From Moraxella bovis (GTDB lineage Bacteria; Pseudomonadota; Gammaproteobacteria; Pseudomonadales; Moraxellaceae), in the NCBI RefSeq assembly GCF_002014975.1, contig NZ_MUXV01000036.1, positions 45,560 to 109,559 of the forward strand: a DNA stretch of 64,000 bases. Reading direction: 5' to 3'. Both the position numbers and the translations under genes were made by a program. Positions 29,238 through 38,947 of this stretch are shown here, piece by piece. How positions within the stretch are numbered: position 1 is the stretch's first letter; each line of letters starts with the position of its first letter. The notes below the pieces were generated by a model. It saw only the letters and a list, made by a program, of their open reading frames with translations. It was not told the DNA's origin and did not search any database.

Positions 29238-32096
29238 TTATAGTTGGTCTTCGCTCACGCCTAGGCCTTGGGCAATCAGAGCTTTTTGCTGTGCCACATG
29301 AATCTTTGGCGAACCTGTCGCAGGAGCCGCCGCCGCAGGACGACCTGACGCAGGTAGCAGTTTGGCTTTACCTTCCGTCAAGCGGTGTAGCTCTGGCAGT
29401 AGATAGTACCACGCACCTTGGTTAAGTGGCTCTTCTTGCGTCCAGATGATTTCGCTAAGATTTGGGTATTTGGCAAGCTCTGCCAAGATACGCTCTTCTG
29501 GCAATGGATAAAGCTGTTCAATACGCACAATGGCGATGTGGTCAAGCCCTAGCTTACGGCGAGCTTCAAGCAGTTCATAATACACCTTACCGCCACACAA
29601 CACCACACGAGTTACCTTGCTGTTGTCAATGCTGTCAATCTCAGGCAACACACTTTCAAATTTACCATCTGCCAACTCGTCAAGCTGAGACGTGGCAAGC
29701 GGATGACGAAGTAGCGATTTGGGCGACATGACAATAAGTGGCTTACGAGCTTTTTGGACAACTTGACGGCGTAGAGCATGGAAAATCTGAGCAGGCGTTG
29801 TCGGGGTGATGACCTGCATATTATCCTCAGCACATAGCTGTAAGAAACGCTCCAAACGAGCTGATGAATGCTCAGGGCCTTGACCTTCAAAGCCGTGTGG
29901 CAGCAACATAACAAGACCCGACAGACGTTGCCATTTGGTCTCACCCGATGAGATGAACTGGTCGATGACCACCTGAGCTCCGTTGGCAAAGTCACCAAAC
30001 TGAGCTTCCCACACAATCAGAGCATTTGGCACGGTGGTAGAATAGCCGTATTCAAAGGCAAGTACCGCTTCTTCTGATAGCAGTGAGTTGTAGGTGGCAA
30101 AACGGGCTTGCCCCTCACGAATGTGCTGTAACGGGAGATATAGGCTGGCATCTTTTTGGCTGTACAGCTCGCTATGACGGTGCGAGAATGTCCCACGACC
30201 CACGTCCTCACCTGTGATACGCACAAGCGAACCCTCATCCACAAGTGACGCGTATGCCAACGTTTCGGCAGCACCCCAGTTTAGGGGCTCTTGACCTGTT
30301 TGCATGGCAAGGCGTTGCTCTAGCACCTTGGCAACTTGGCGTTGCAACTCAAAGCCTTCTGGTACTTTTGCCATCGCTTGTGCGTAGGATTTGAGCTTTT
30401 CAACAGGCACGCCAGTTTGGACGTCATCAGTCAAGCCATGACCCACATAAGGCGACCAATCCACAAACAAGCTGGTATCAGGCTCTTTGGCAAGCCCGTG
30501 AGCCACATCCTCGCCATTGTCTAGGGCGATGCGATAGTCGTCTTCAATTTGGGCAGATTCTTCTTTGGTCAATACACCCTCAGCAACCAGTTTATCAGCG
30601 TACTGAGTGCGAGTGGTGGGCAGTTTTTTGATGACTTGATACATAAGTGGCTGAGTCGCTGACGGCTCGTCCGATTCGTTGTGTCCGTTACGGCGATAGC
30701 AGACGATGTCAAGCACAACATCACGACCGAACTCGGTGCGATAATCCAAGACAAGCTGGCTTGCGAACACCACCGCCTCTGGGTCATCGCCATTGACGTG
30801 TAGGACAGGGGCGTGTACCATTTTGGCAACGTCCGTGCAGTACTCGGTAGAGCGGGCATCATCAGGGCGAGACGTGGTAAAGCCCACTTGGTTATTGATG
30901 ACGACATGTACCGTACCGCCTGTTTTGTAAGCACGGGTTTGCGACATCTGGAAAGTCTCTTGGTTGACACCTTGACCTGCAAACGCCGCATCGCCATGCA
31001 CCACGATGGGCAGTACCGTGCTGTTGTCAATGTCATAGCCATAAGCCTCACTACGGCGGGCTTGACGAGCACGCACCGAGCCTAGCATGACAGGAGAGAC
31101 GATTTCTAAGTGAGACGGGTTAAATGCCAAGGCAAGGTGCATCTCTCCGCCTTTGGTGATGACGTTTGAGCTAAACCCATTGTGGTATTTCACATCGCCC
31201 GAACCGACTGTTGGCTGAACTTTACCATCAAATTCATCAAATAGGGCAGATGGGTTTTTACCCATGATATTGACAAGTAGGTTTAGGCGACCACGGTGAG
31301 CCATGCCGATGACGACTTCTTTGGTGCCATAGGTTCCCACACGCTGAATCATCTCATGCACCGCAGGAATGAAGCTCTCGCCCCCTTCTAAACCAAAACG
31401 CTTAACGCCTGTGTATTTACGAGCCAGGTATTTTTCTAGACCCTCGGCGGCGGTCAAGCGGTCAAGGATTTCTAATTTTTTGTCTTTATCAAATCTGATA
31501 AATCCTTGATTTTGCTCAATATATTTTTCAATCCACTTTTTCTCGGTGGCGGTAAAGACATGCATGTACTCATAGCCAATGCTACCGCAGTAGATACGCT
31601 CACAAATCTCAATAATCTCACGCAGTGTTGCTGACTCTTTACCAATATGCATGAGCGTGGTTGGGAACGTCGTGTCAAGGTCAGCCTCGGACAGACCATG
31701 ATAAGCCAAGGTCAAGTCCTCAATGCCATCACGCTTTTGTAGTCCCAAGGGGTCAATCTTAGCGACACGATGTCCACGACGACGATAGGCACTGATAAGC
31801 TGTTGCACCGCCATCTGTTTGGGGTCGCAGTCACCTGTCCCAACGGTCTGCACAATAGGGCGAGCGTTGGTTTGGTTGCGGGCTAGGAGCAAGAACTGCT
31901 CTTTAATGGCATTGTGCGGGGCATCGCCTGCTTGCTCATAATCGGCAAAGTATTTTTGCCACTCGATGCTCACGCTTGCCTTATCCGCCAAATAGTCCTC
32001 GTACAACGCCTCAATATACGCTGCACCATCTGCGGTGAGTTCGGTGCTTTGATAAGCCACCGTATCTTTGCTACTTTTTGTCATAATATTCGCCAT
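29238..32096 (-). CDS. sucA: 2-oxoglutarate dehydrogenase E1
   Basis: About 952 aa from MANIMTKSS; the frame extends 21 codons further upstream but that part is unlike SucA N-termini. No strong ribosome binding site is visible, so MTKSS is an alternative. The thiamine diphosphate fold is complete: GMAHRGRLNLL, GDAAFAGQG, and C-terminal HGFEGQGPEHSSARLER and EEPLNQGAW. It decarboxylates 2-oxoglutarate. It is the first gene of sucA-sucB-lpd. The neighbour upstream is not sdhB, as often in related genera, but an accessory block. Confidence 0.96.
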   Translation of the reverse strand: MANIMTKSSKDTVAYQSTELTADGAAYIEALYEDYLADKASVSIEWQKYFADYEQAGDAPHNAIKEQFLLLARNQTNARPIVQTVGTGDCDPKQMAVQQLISAYRRRGHRVAKIDPLGLQKRDGIEDLTLAYHGLSEADLDTTFPTTLMHIGKESATLREIIEICERIYCGSIGYEYMHVFTATEKKWIEKYIEQNQGFIRFDKDKKLEILDRLTAAEGLEKYLARKYTGVKRFGLEGGESFIPAVHEMIQRVGTYGTKEVVIGMAHRGRLNLLVNIMGKNPSALFDEFDGKVQPTVGSGDVKYHNGFSSNVITKGGEMHLALAFNPSHLEIVSPVMLGSVRARQARRSEAYGYDIDNSTVLPIVVHGDAAFAGQGVNQETFQMSQTRAYKTGGTVHVVINNQVGFTTSRPDDARSTEYCTDVAKMVHAPVLHVNGDDPEAVVFASQLVLDYRTEFGRDVVLDIVCYRRNGHNESDEPSATQPLMYQVIKKLPTTRTQYADKLVAEGVLTKEESAQIEDDYRIALDNGEDVAHGLAKEPDTSLFVDWSPYVGHGLTDDVQTGVPVEKLKSYAQAMAKVPEGFELQRQVAKVLEQRLAMQTGQEPLNWGAAETLAYASLVDEGSLVRITGEDVGRGTFSHRHSELYSQKDASLYLPLQHIREGQARFATYNSLLSEEAVLAFEYGYSTTVPNALIVWEAQFGDFANGAQVVIDQFISSGETKWQRLSGLVMLLPHGFEGQGPEHSSARLERFLQLCAEDNMQVITPTTPAQIFHALRRQVVQKARKPLIVMSPKSLLRHPLATSQLDELADGKFESVLPEIDSIDNSKVTRVVLCGGKVYYELLEARRKLGLDHIAIVRIEQLYPLPEERILAELAKYPNLSEIIWTQEEPLNQGAWYYLLPELHRLTEGKAKLLPASGRPAAAAPATGSPKIHVAQQKALIAQGLGVSEDQL

Positions 32097-32455
32097 ATTA
32101 TTTTTAAGGAAAATTTTGATACATTGTTGCATTAGGTCAGCGAATGATGAGCATGGCAAAACCGTCTGTCGGCAAAATCATCTCGCTTACTCTAAAATCT
32201 ATCCATGAATCCGTCCCAAATTAAGCCAAAGACAGCTTCATCAAATAAATACTGTATAGTTTACGTCATTTGACAAAATATAACAAGTTGCAATGGTTTT
32301 AAAAATGTGAATAGGATTTAATTTTTGAAAAAAACATATGTTTTTACATTTATTTCAATCTAAAATTTCAATAGATTTATATTTTAAAAAACATTATTTT
32401 AAATTTTTAATCGAAACTGGTCATTTTGCCCATTCTAGCACCAAGGAGAGTACCG

Positions 32456-33088
32456 CTACCATCAAATCAACTTAACGTCCATGCCACTAACCTGTCTGTC
32501 GATACCAATGCCATACGCAAAAATAAAAATGTCGGTTAAAACATCCATTACCAACACAGAGACAAATAGTTTTGACACAAACACCTCCAATGTTAAAAAA
32601 TTAACAATAGCAACAATCTCAGACGTTGCACCTTTTAATTTTTCTGATGGAAAAGGAGCCATTACAGGTTTTGATTCTGGTGTATTGCATTGCCAAAAAC
32701 AAAAAGCTTAACATTCAATTTAAACCAACAACATCTGAAAGCTTATTTTGCCGAAATTAGATTCTAGAATCAGCGATATGGTACCACTGCCATTTTCCAA
32801 ACCGAAAAGTGCACATCAAAATACGGTACACCCAATGCCTATTATGCCAAAACATCTATATTATTCTATCTTGCTGATAACCCAAAACTAGCAAGCACCA
32901 CCCTAACCCCTTATCAGACATAAACAGGGATGCAAGCAAAAAAATCATACCCTACTCCGACAAAGCCAACTACACTTTTTAGCCAATAAAAATAACACCA
33001 AACTACCACAAATACTCAATAAAGGCATTGATGAGTTAGTCAAAAATGGCAAGATAAAAACCATTGCTCAAAAATATGGCATGGAATA
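32456..33088 (+). pseudogene. Decayed amino-acid-type ABC transporter solute-binding protein
   Basis: Fragments in more than one forward frame match a family 3 periplasmic binding protein. Near 32595-32680 is KKLTIATISDVAPFNFSDGK, the usual start of the mature domain. Near 32830-32900 is AYYAKTSILFYLADNPKLAS. The C-terminus GIDELVKNGKIKTIAQKYGM runs to TAA at 33086-33088. Frames change at least twice, and the middle (GFDS onward) is short of the normal length. No permease or ATPase gene accompanies it, so it is a dead remnant. Confidence 0.65.
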
Positions 33089-33100
33089 ATTCGCTTTAAT

Positions 33101-33142
33101 CATAAAAAAATAAGGCATTTGATGATGCCTTATTTTTTTATG
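33101..33142. terminator. Strong bidirectional terminator
   Basis: A perfect 18-base inverted repeat (CATAAAAAAATAAGGCAT with its complement) encloses TTGATG and has A/T-rich outer arms. It sits between the convergent solute-binding remnant and the RTX remnant. Confidence 0.8.
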
Positions 33143-33148
33143 ATTACT

Positions 33149-34881
33149 TTACAAAATCAAACCTTCACCCTGATTGAGTTGGTTCAACACACCATCGATG
33201 TTATTTGAATATATGTCAGCGATTGCTATTTTTTCAAACATCTCATCCTTGCCATCAATATCAATCATCATCGTAATATTTTTGGCACCTGATTTTTCAA
33301 AATGAATATAATCACCAAAATTGTCCATGATTGATTTGTCAGCAAAAAGTCCTGTTAGATCAATCTTATCTCCTTGCTTTAGATCAAAATCAGCAATTTT
33401 ATCAAATCCAATTTGGCTAACATCTACCACCAAATCCACGTCCAAAGAGAACACAAAAGTGTCCGCTCCTGCACCTCCTTGCAAATAATCATCGCCAGCA
33501 CCACCATTTAAGATGTCATCGCCGTTACCGCCTATCAATCTGTCGTTGCCGTCTTGACCAAATAGGAGGTCAGAATTTTTAGTTCCAGTCAACCGATCAT
33601 TAACAGCACCTGCAAACACAGCACCGCCATTTAAATGATTATGTTGTGCATCGCCCATCTTAATTGGTAATTCTCTATCAATCTTAAAATCAATACCATT
33701 TATCCAACCATCCAATTCATGTTTTGGCACGTTAGATACAACATGCTCTATCAAATTAACCAACTTATCTCTGCCAACCATGTTAGGTTGTGTTTGCACT
33801 TGAAGATAAGCAAAATACTCCATGATATCGCCAAAGGCAGGCATTGCGGTTTGACCGCCTACATCCAACCTTGCCTTAAAGTCGCTCACCAGTCGGTTAA
33901 TGTCCAAACCAAACAGAATATTACCATCTTTGACATCTACCACAATATCTATCAAATCGCCATAACGATTCTGAACAGTTTGCGGATAGAGTCTACTATA
34001 AACAGACTTAATCAGCCTATCATAAGTATGATTGATAATTTTGGTTGTTTTTTCAAAGTCTTTGACGTTAGCATAAAACATGTTATCTGTTTTTGTGCTC
34101 ATAAAACTGTCAATCACGCCAATTTTATATTTGATTTTATCAAACTCTGCCATGCCTGTCAGGTCAAGCATTGAAGTACCACCACCTGCTACTCTTACCG
34201 CTCCTTTTTGAGAGAACTGCTCATCGACAAGAGAATCGGTTTATTATAGTCTTGATACTCAGGGTCGGTCTTTGCCCACGCTTTGAGCAAACCGTTCATC
34301 ATTGACAACTGTTCCTCTTTGCTTTTAGCATTTAGATAGCCCGTTACTATCTCTTTGAGCTGGGTAGACAATGCCATCGCCTCGTTTAGACTTCGGACAC
34401 GCCCAGCACCTTGTAGGTTTGGAAGTTTATTATCTGCATTTTCCACAACATTTAGATGCTTGGTATAGACCTTATGAAAGCTAAAATTCACATCGCCCAT
34501 GATGCCTGTTTTCCCATCACGCTTTTCATAACTGCCAAGCTGGATACCACTTGGACGATAAGTCAGCTCGCTCATCTCGCCAATGGGGTCAGGCAAGCCA
34601 ATCACATCATCAAGCGAGCTTAAAATGCCGTGAAAGACTTTATCGCTAATCACAAGGCGGTCAAGCAAGGCAGACTCTAAGCCTTTATCCTTGCCGTTTT
34701 GGACATCTTTGGCGTTGGCGGATAAAATCTCATCTTTGTGGGCGATGATTTGGTTTTTGATACAAATTAGGGCGTGGTTTTTGATTTTGGTGTCGGCACG
34801 GGCAAAGAGGGCGGAGGCGGTTTTGGCTTTTTGTCCCACTTCGGTCATGTAGGTGGTTAAATCGGTGGCGAGTTCGGTCAT
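33149..34881 (-). pseudogene. Chimera: 5' part of proA fused to the 3' part of an RTX calcium-binding protein
   Basis: From the ATG at 34881 the first ~115 residues are gamma-glutamyl phosphate reductase ProA (ILSANAKDVQNGKDKGLESA, SLDDVIGLPDPIGEM). The frame then runs directly into RTX-family sequence (KRDGKTGIMGDVNF, LQGAGRVRSLNEAMALS, WAKTDPEYQDY) and stops at 34195. RTX sequence resumes in another frame at about 34200 (VRVAGGGTSMLDLTG), ending at 33149 with nonapeptides GGNGDDILNGGAGDDYLQGG and a secretion-like tail. So there is one in-frame fusion near 34533 and one later single-base frameshift. ProA lacks its whole catalytic part here. Whether an intact proA exists elsewhere is unknown. 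Confidence 0.8.
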
Positions 34882-34959
34882 GGTAAGCTTCTAATAACAT
34901 TAAAAATCACCAAGTTATAACATTAAACACATAAAATATCAAGATTATCCACCCAATCA

Positions 34960-34988
34960 TTGACAAAATAACCATTTACGCTTAAAAT
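34960..34988 (+). promoter_or_regulatory. Sigma-70-type promoter of the phase-variable operon
   Basis: TTGACA (34960-34965), a 17-base spacer and TAAAAT (34983-34988) make a near-consensus promoter 26 bases before the ATG at 35014. The Shine-Dalgarno GAGGG is at 35002-35006. Confidence 0.7.
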
Positions 34989-35013
34989 CCACAAAAAGAC
35001 CGAGGGAATAACC

Positions 35014-35781
35014 ATGCCAACCAACCAACCAACCAACCAACCAACCAACCAACCAACCAACCATTCTAGGGCAACTCTTGCCCAGCTTCAAGCCATCTTT
35101 GACACTTTCTTTGATAACCATCAAACCCACAACCTACACGCCCTATCCCATCTAGTACAACAGCATTGTCATTTAGATAATATCATACACATCATCAAAA
35201 ATGACATTTTAAGCTCCGAAAAAACACTCCAACAAATCGCCAAACACAGTTACTTTCACGGCAATGGCTTTCTTAAAGTTGTTCTTATTGATAATGCCTA
35301 CAAACTAAGATTGCATATTTGGTTTGAGGGCGTACTTGCTGAGGAAAATATTCACAATCATCGCTGGGATTATACTTCTCATATTCTGCTTGGGGAATTA
35401 AATTCCGAAACTTGGCAAGAAAGTTTTCCACATCACGATAACGCTCAACCTTTGGATTGCTATCTCTATACAGCAAAATCCCAAAATAAACCAGCACAAA
35501 CAGCATATCTTGGCAAAAAATACCTCACAAAAACCAAAACACACCACCATGTCTGTGGCGATACTTATCATCTAAGCTCAAACACACTACACAAAATTAT
35601 TGCTGGGCAAAAAAGCATGACCGCAACCATTATTTGCACCACACCCACAACCAATCTACAAAACCTATTATTTCCCACCAGCAACAATCCAAACATTAAT
35701 CCAACTTATATCACAACCAATCAATTAAAAGAACATCTAAATACTTTTATTACTCACACTCAGTCCATGGAAAAATCATGA
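35014..35781 (+). CDS. Phase-variable cupin-like protein
   Basis: 255 aa. The ATG is followed at once by 11 copies of CCAA plus CC, translated as repeating Pro-Thr-Asn-Gln; the current copy number is in frame (ON). The body has a cupin-like core: LRLHIWFEGVLAEENIHNHRWDYTSHIL, cut here as LHIWFEG and HNHRWDYTSH, with metal-type His, and a later His-rich TKTHHHVCGDTYHLSS. No signal peptide or membrane segment. I do not recognise a named family. Its stop overlaps the start of the next gene (ATGA). With one repeat more the frame hits TAG at 35067-35069; with one fewer it ends about 90 bases downstream. Confidence 0.75.
   Translation: MPTNQPTNQPTNQPTNHSRATLAQLQAIFDTFFDNHQTHNLHALSHLVQQHCHLDNIIHIIKNDILSSEKTLQQIAKHSYFHGNGFLKVVLIDNAYKLRLHIWFEGVLAEENIHNHRWDYTSHILLGELNSETWQESFPHHDNAQPLDCYLYTAKSQNKPAQTAYLGKKYLTKTKTHHHVCGDTYHLSSNTLHKIIAGQKSMTATIICTTPTTNLQNLLFPTSNNPNINPTYITTNQLKEHLNTFITHTQSMEKS
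35017..35062 (+). repeat. (CCAA)11 tetranucleotide tract at a start codon
   Basis: Eleven perfect CCAA units plus CC directly follow the ATG at 35014. Tetranucleotide tracts inside reading frames of Moraxella, Neisseria and Haemophilus are the classical basis of ON/OFF switching by slipped-strand mispairing; the phase-variable modM gene of M. catarrhalis uses the circular equivalent, CAAC. Confidence 0.9.
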
Positions 35782-36218
35782 AAAATAATACCTTTTATCA
35801 AAAATTGATTAACAATCATCAAGTAGAGAAAATACACAATCAAAATGAGATAAACCATCTCATCAATAAGGAACAATTAAGTTTAAAAATATTAAGAAAG
35901 AAAAATTTATCAAACAAATACGATTGTTATTTAAATTTTTATGACAGAATTTTTCGCCATGTGTGCCTGCACTTATTGGAGCATAATTTAAAAATAACAG
36001 ACAATCATCCACACCAAACCTTAATTACCATTCTTGAAAATAAATACCCAAAAGATGATTTGATACTTATGGTTTCTTTGCGTCATAAAATCAAAAAGAA
36101 AATCAATTTTTATCAGCAGGATTTTAACATAAAATCCTGTGAGTTAATGCTTGATATTCTCAATGATTATAGCAAAAATGATGCACAAGATTGCCAATCA
36201 TTTTTACAATCCCTTTAA
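35778..36218 (+). CDS. Small helical protein, possibly HEPN-like
   Basis: 146 aa, Lys/Asn/His-rich and predicted mostly helical, without signal or membrane segment. R60-HVCL-H65 fits the Rx4-6H motif of HEPN ribonuclease domains with a polar residue after Arg, but this motif is short and can occur by chance. I do not recognise a closer family. The start overlaps the stop of the phase-variable gene by four bases (ATGA), so its translation is probably coupled to it and would fall when the upstream frame is off. Confidence 0.6.
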   Translation: MKNNTFYQKLINNHQVEKIHNQNEINHLINKEQLSLKILRKKNLSNKYDCYLNFYDRIFRHVCLHLLEHNLKITDNHPHQTLITILENKYPKDDLILMVSLRHKIKKKINFYQQDFNIKSCELMLDILNDYSKNDAQDCQSFLQSL

Positions 36219-36235
36219 CATTTTAGGAGCTTATT

Positions 36236-36745
36236 ATGCAAGACAATATTGTACACTTAACAGAAACTGGTTTTAATAATCTTAAAGCCCTCTTAGAGAG
36301 AAAAAAGCAAGAGTACGCTCAAGTAAGAACAGATAGGCAAGTCGCCTTTGAATTGTCGGGGGATGGCTGGCACGATAACCCCGAATTTAACAGACAGCAA
36401 CAAATGGAGGCAAACCTAAATCATTTGGTTAAAGAATTAACCGACAGATTATCGCAAGCCAAACCCATTGTGATTAATAACGACAACAGACCAACTACGC
36501 ACGTCGCCATTGGCTCATGGGTCAGTATCACACGTTGGAATTTATTAACGGGCGATTCAATTGACGAGGATTGGGAAATTATGGGGTTTGATGAAACCGA
36601 CATTGATAATCAACAAATTGGCTATAATACCCCACTCGCCAAATCTATTATGGGATTGCAAGAAGGAGAAATATCTGATGAGTTGGTTTTAGGTTCTCAA
36701 TCTTGGGAAATAGAAGTCAATAAACTTCACAAAAAAAGATTTTGA
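36236..36745 (+). CDS. GreA/GreB-family transcript cleavage factor-like protein
   Basis: 169 aa. An N-terminal coiled coil ends in an acidic tip region (GDGWHDNPEFNRQQQ aligns with the GD-x-x-ENAEY loop of GreA). A C-terminal FKBP-like domain contains IGSWVSI and YNTPLAKSIMGLQEGE, the GreA/GreB hallmark. GreA proteins enter the RNA polymerase secondary channel and rescue backtracked complexes. This copy diverges from housekeeping GreA and sits 17 bases after the HEPN-like gene in an accessory operon, so a specialised role is likely. It has a clear AGGAG ribosome site (TTTTAGGAGC). Confidence 0.8.
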   Translation: MQDNIVHLTETGFNNLKALLERKKQEYAQVRTDRQVAFELSGDGWHDNPEFNRQQQMEANLNHLVKELTDRLSQAKPIVINNDNRPTTHVAIGSWVSITRWNLLTGDSIDEDWEIMGFDETDIDNQQIGYNTPLAKSIMGLQEGEISDELVLGSQSWEIEVNKLHKKRF

Positions 36746-36749
36746 TGTT

Positions 36750-37397
36750 ATGTATATAGCAATTGAAGGTGTAAAAGGCGTTGGCAAATCCTCCGTGATT
36801 AAATATTTATCACAAGAGTATGCCAACTACCAATTATTATTTTTACACCCAACGCATCCCATGCCATCAAATCATATTTTGGAGAGGTTATTTCCATTAT
36901 TTAAATATTTCGATTTTTATCAAGCTTATTTGTATCACTTCCGTTCAAATTATCATGCCAAATCTATTGATTGGCATGATAATCATTTAATCATTAGCGA
37001 CAGAGGAATTGTTACCAGTCTATCTATCAGATGGCATAAGCATACTGATAAAATGGCTTATTTTTCCAAAATTAGACAAAAAGAATATGCCATTCAAATA
37101 CCAGATATTGTCATTCAACTTCATTTACCAGAAAATGAATTATTAACACGTTATCATTGCAGACAAAGAAATTATGGCAAACATGAGGAAAATAAACATT
37201 CTTTACATCAAATATCAAATAACCTTGCAGAAATTCATCATTGGCTAAAACAATCTCATGTTATTCAATATATTGGCAAGGAGATAAATTGGATAGATGT
37301 AGATTGCCATAACAAAACGGTAGAAAATATCGCCAATGATATTTTACAAATCATTGAAAAATACACACCAGTTCCAAGAATACACAACACGATATGA
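36750..37397 (+). CDS. dTMP kinase-like P-loop nucleotide kinase
   Basis: 215 aa. The P-loop GVKGVGKS is at residues 7-14, a DR motif at D84-R85 (ISDRGIVTS) resembles the DRY of thymidylate kinases, and an Arg-rich lid-like stretch RYHCRQRNYG sits near 145. It is divergent from housekeeping Tmk, so the substrate is unknown; (deoxy)nucleoside or nucleotide phosphorylation is the likely reaction. It starts four bases after the GreA-like stop and ends the phase-variable operon, tail to tail with the DUF2459 gene. Confidence 0.75.
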   Translation: MYIAIEGVKGVGKSSVIKYLSQEYANYQLLFLHPTHPMPSNHILERLFPLFKYFDFYQAYLYHFRSNYHAKSIDWHDNHLIISDRGIVTSLSIRWHKHTDKMAYFSKIRQKEYAIQIPDIVIQLHLPENELLTRYHCRQRNYGKHEENKHSLHQISNNLAEIHHWLKQSHVIQYIGKEINWIDVDCHNKTVENIANDILQIIEKYTPVPRIHNTI

Positions 37398-37398
37398 C

Positions 37399-38081
37399 TT
37401 ATCGCTCTTTTATCACCCCTATATCCAGCACCGTCCATAGGGCGGTTTTGACATCGGCTTTTTGAAATCCGTGATTGACCCACGAATTACAGGTATAAAA
37501 GGCATTATAACTACCCACCGCAGGATAAAAAGCGTCATTATGCCAATAGCGTGCATTACTGATTGCGAATGGTCGCTCGGCAGGCAAAGTGGCACGAATA
37601 TGGGCAATGATACCTTGGTATTGGTGGGGTGTTAGGGTGATTTTGCGACATTTTTGGCAGGTTTGTACCGTTTTGTCAGGCTCAAAACTGACGTGCAACA
37701 CAGACGTACTAAGCCCAAACAAGGCATTAAACGCTGTATCCGCTTGCAAATCCGCCCACGTGGGGGTATTTAGATAAAAATCCCTATCGCCCCACCCGAT
37801 ACTCACCCAGTTATCCGCCATGCCGTCTTGGGGCTTGGGTCAAAGACGCTTGTCCAGTTCATCTGACTACTGACAGTTGGTAGCACAAAATCCGTATGCA
37901 CACCATTAGAAATCACATAAATATCAATGGCAGGCTCATCATTGGTGAGCTTATATTTACTTATTTGGCTTGGTAAAAAAGTCGCACAGGTCATCAGTAT
38001 GCCATACGTCAGCAATAAGGAGATAAAATAACCCATTGTTTTTAAGAAAATTTTTAAAAATTTTGGCACATAAACACCCAA
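37399..38081 (-). pseudogene. Frameshifted DUF2459 / TIGR02117 family protein
   Basis: The N-terminal part (38081 to about 37803) has a membrane segment (GYFISLLLTYGILMTCATFLP) and ISNGVHTDFVLP, and the C-terminal part (37821 to 37399) has VSIGWGDRDFYLNTPTWADL and FYTCNSWVNHGF, all typical of DUF2459 (named from urease regions). The two overlap in different frames. Restoring one base near 37822 joins DPSPKTA to MADNWVSIGWGD and gives one protein of about 225 aa. The 5' start is a TTG, or GTG four codons in. Probable pseudogene or a base-call error. Confidence 0.75.
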
Positions 38082-38085
38082 TAAA

Positions 38086-38115
38086 ATGGGTAACTGGTTT
38101 TATCCAATTACCCAT
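38086..38115 (-). terminator. Terminator of the sdh operon
   Basis: ATGGGTAAYTGG arms form a hairpin followed by TTTTATT on the minus strand, 30-60 bases past the sdhB stop. Confidence 0.65.
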
Positions 38116-38143
38116 GCTACACATCAAAGTGTGAAAAGCGTGA

Positions 38144-38854
38144 TTAACCCGCCGTATCCAATAGCATATTACGGATATGACCGATAGCCTTAGTGGGGTT
38201 TAGACCCTTAGGGCAGACAGACACGCAGTTCATGATACCACGACAGCGGAACAAGCTAAATGGGTCATCAAGCCTGGCCAAACGAGCTTGAGTGTCGGTA
38301 TCACGACTGTCAATGATAAAGCGGTAGCCGTTAAGCAGGGCTGACGGCCCCAAGAACTTATCTGGGTTCCACCAAAATGACGGACAAGACGTAGAACAGC
38401 ACGCACACAAGATACACTCATAAAGTCCGTTCATCTTCTCACGGTCTTCTGGCGACTGCAAACGCTCTCTTGGCGGAGCGGGTTGTGAGTTGATTAGGAA
38501 TGGATGAACTTTTTCGTATTGGGCGTAGAATTGGTTCATGTCCACCACCAAGTCTTTGATGACTGGCAAACCTGGTAGGGGGCGAACGATGATTTTCTCG
38601 GGCAAGGTGTTCATGTTGATAAGACACGCCAAACCGTTTTTGCCATTGATATTCATACCATCCGAGCCACAGATACCCTCACGGCATGAACGGCGGAATG
38701 TCAAGGTTTCGTCCATCTTTTTAAGACGCAATAATACGTCAAGCAACATACGGTCGGTATCTAGTAGCTCAATCTCATATGTTTGCATATAAGGGGCTTT
38801 GTCTTTGTCTGGGTCGTAGCGATAAATCTCTACAATGCGTTTGCCTCGACTCAT
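38144..38854 (-). CDS. sdhB: Succinate dehydrogenase iron-sulfur subunit
   Basis: 236 aa from MSRGKR, chosen because GGAG lies seven bases before that ATG; an ATG four codons earlier lacks one. The [2Fe-2S] cluster ligands are in [11 protein letters not shown] and GLAC; the [4Fe-4S] and [3Fe-4S] ligands are in [12 protein letters not shown] and [17 protein letters not shown]. It carries electrons from SdhA to quinone in the membrane-bound complex II. It is last in sdhC-D-A-B, with a 134-base gap after sdhA holding a hairpin. Confidence 0.97.
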   Translation of the reverse strand: MSRGKRIVEIYRYDPDKDKAPYMQTYEIELLDTDRMLLDVLLRLKKMDETLTFRRSCREGICGSDGMNINGKNGLACLINMNTLPEKIIVRPLPGLPVIKDLVVDMNQFYAQYEKVHPFLINSQPAPPRERLQSPEDREKMNGLYECILCACCSTSCPSFWWNPDKFLGPSALLNGYRFIIDSRDTDTQARLARLDDPFSLFRCRGIMNCVSVCPKGLNPTKAIGHIRNMLLDTAG

Positions 38855-38947
38855 GGGTTTCTCCATTGGGAATTTGGGATTTTTAACTGTTTTTGTTAAA
38901 AAAGACCTAATTTAAATTTGAAATGATACATTTTGCAAATCATCTAT

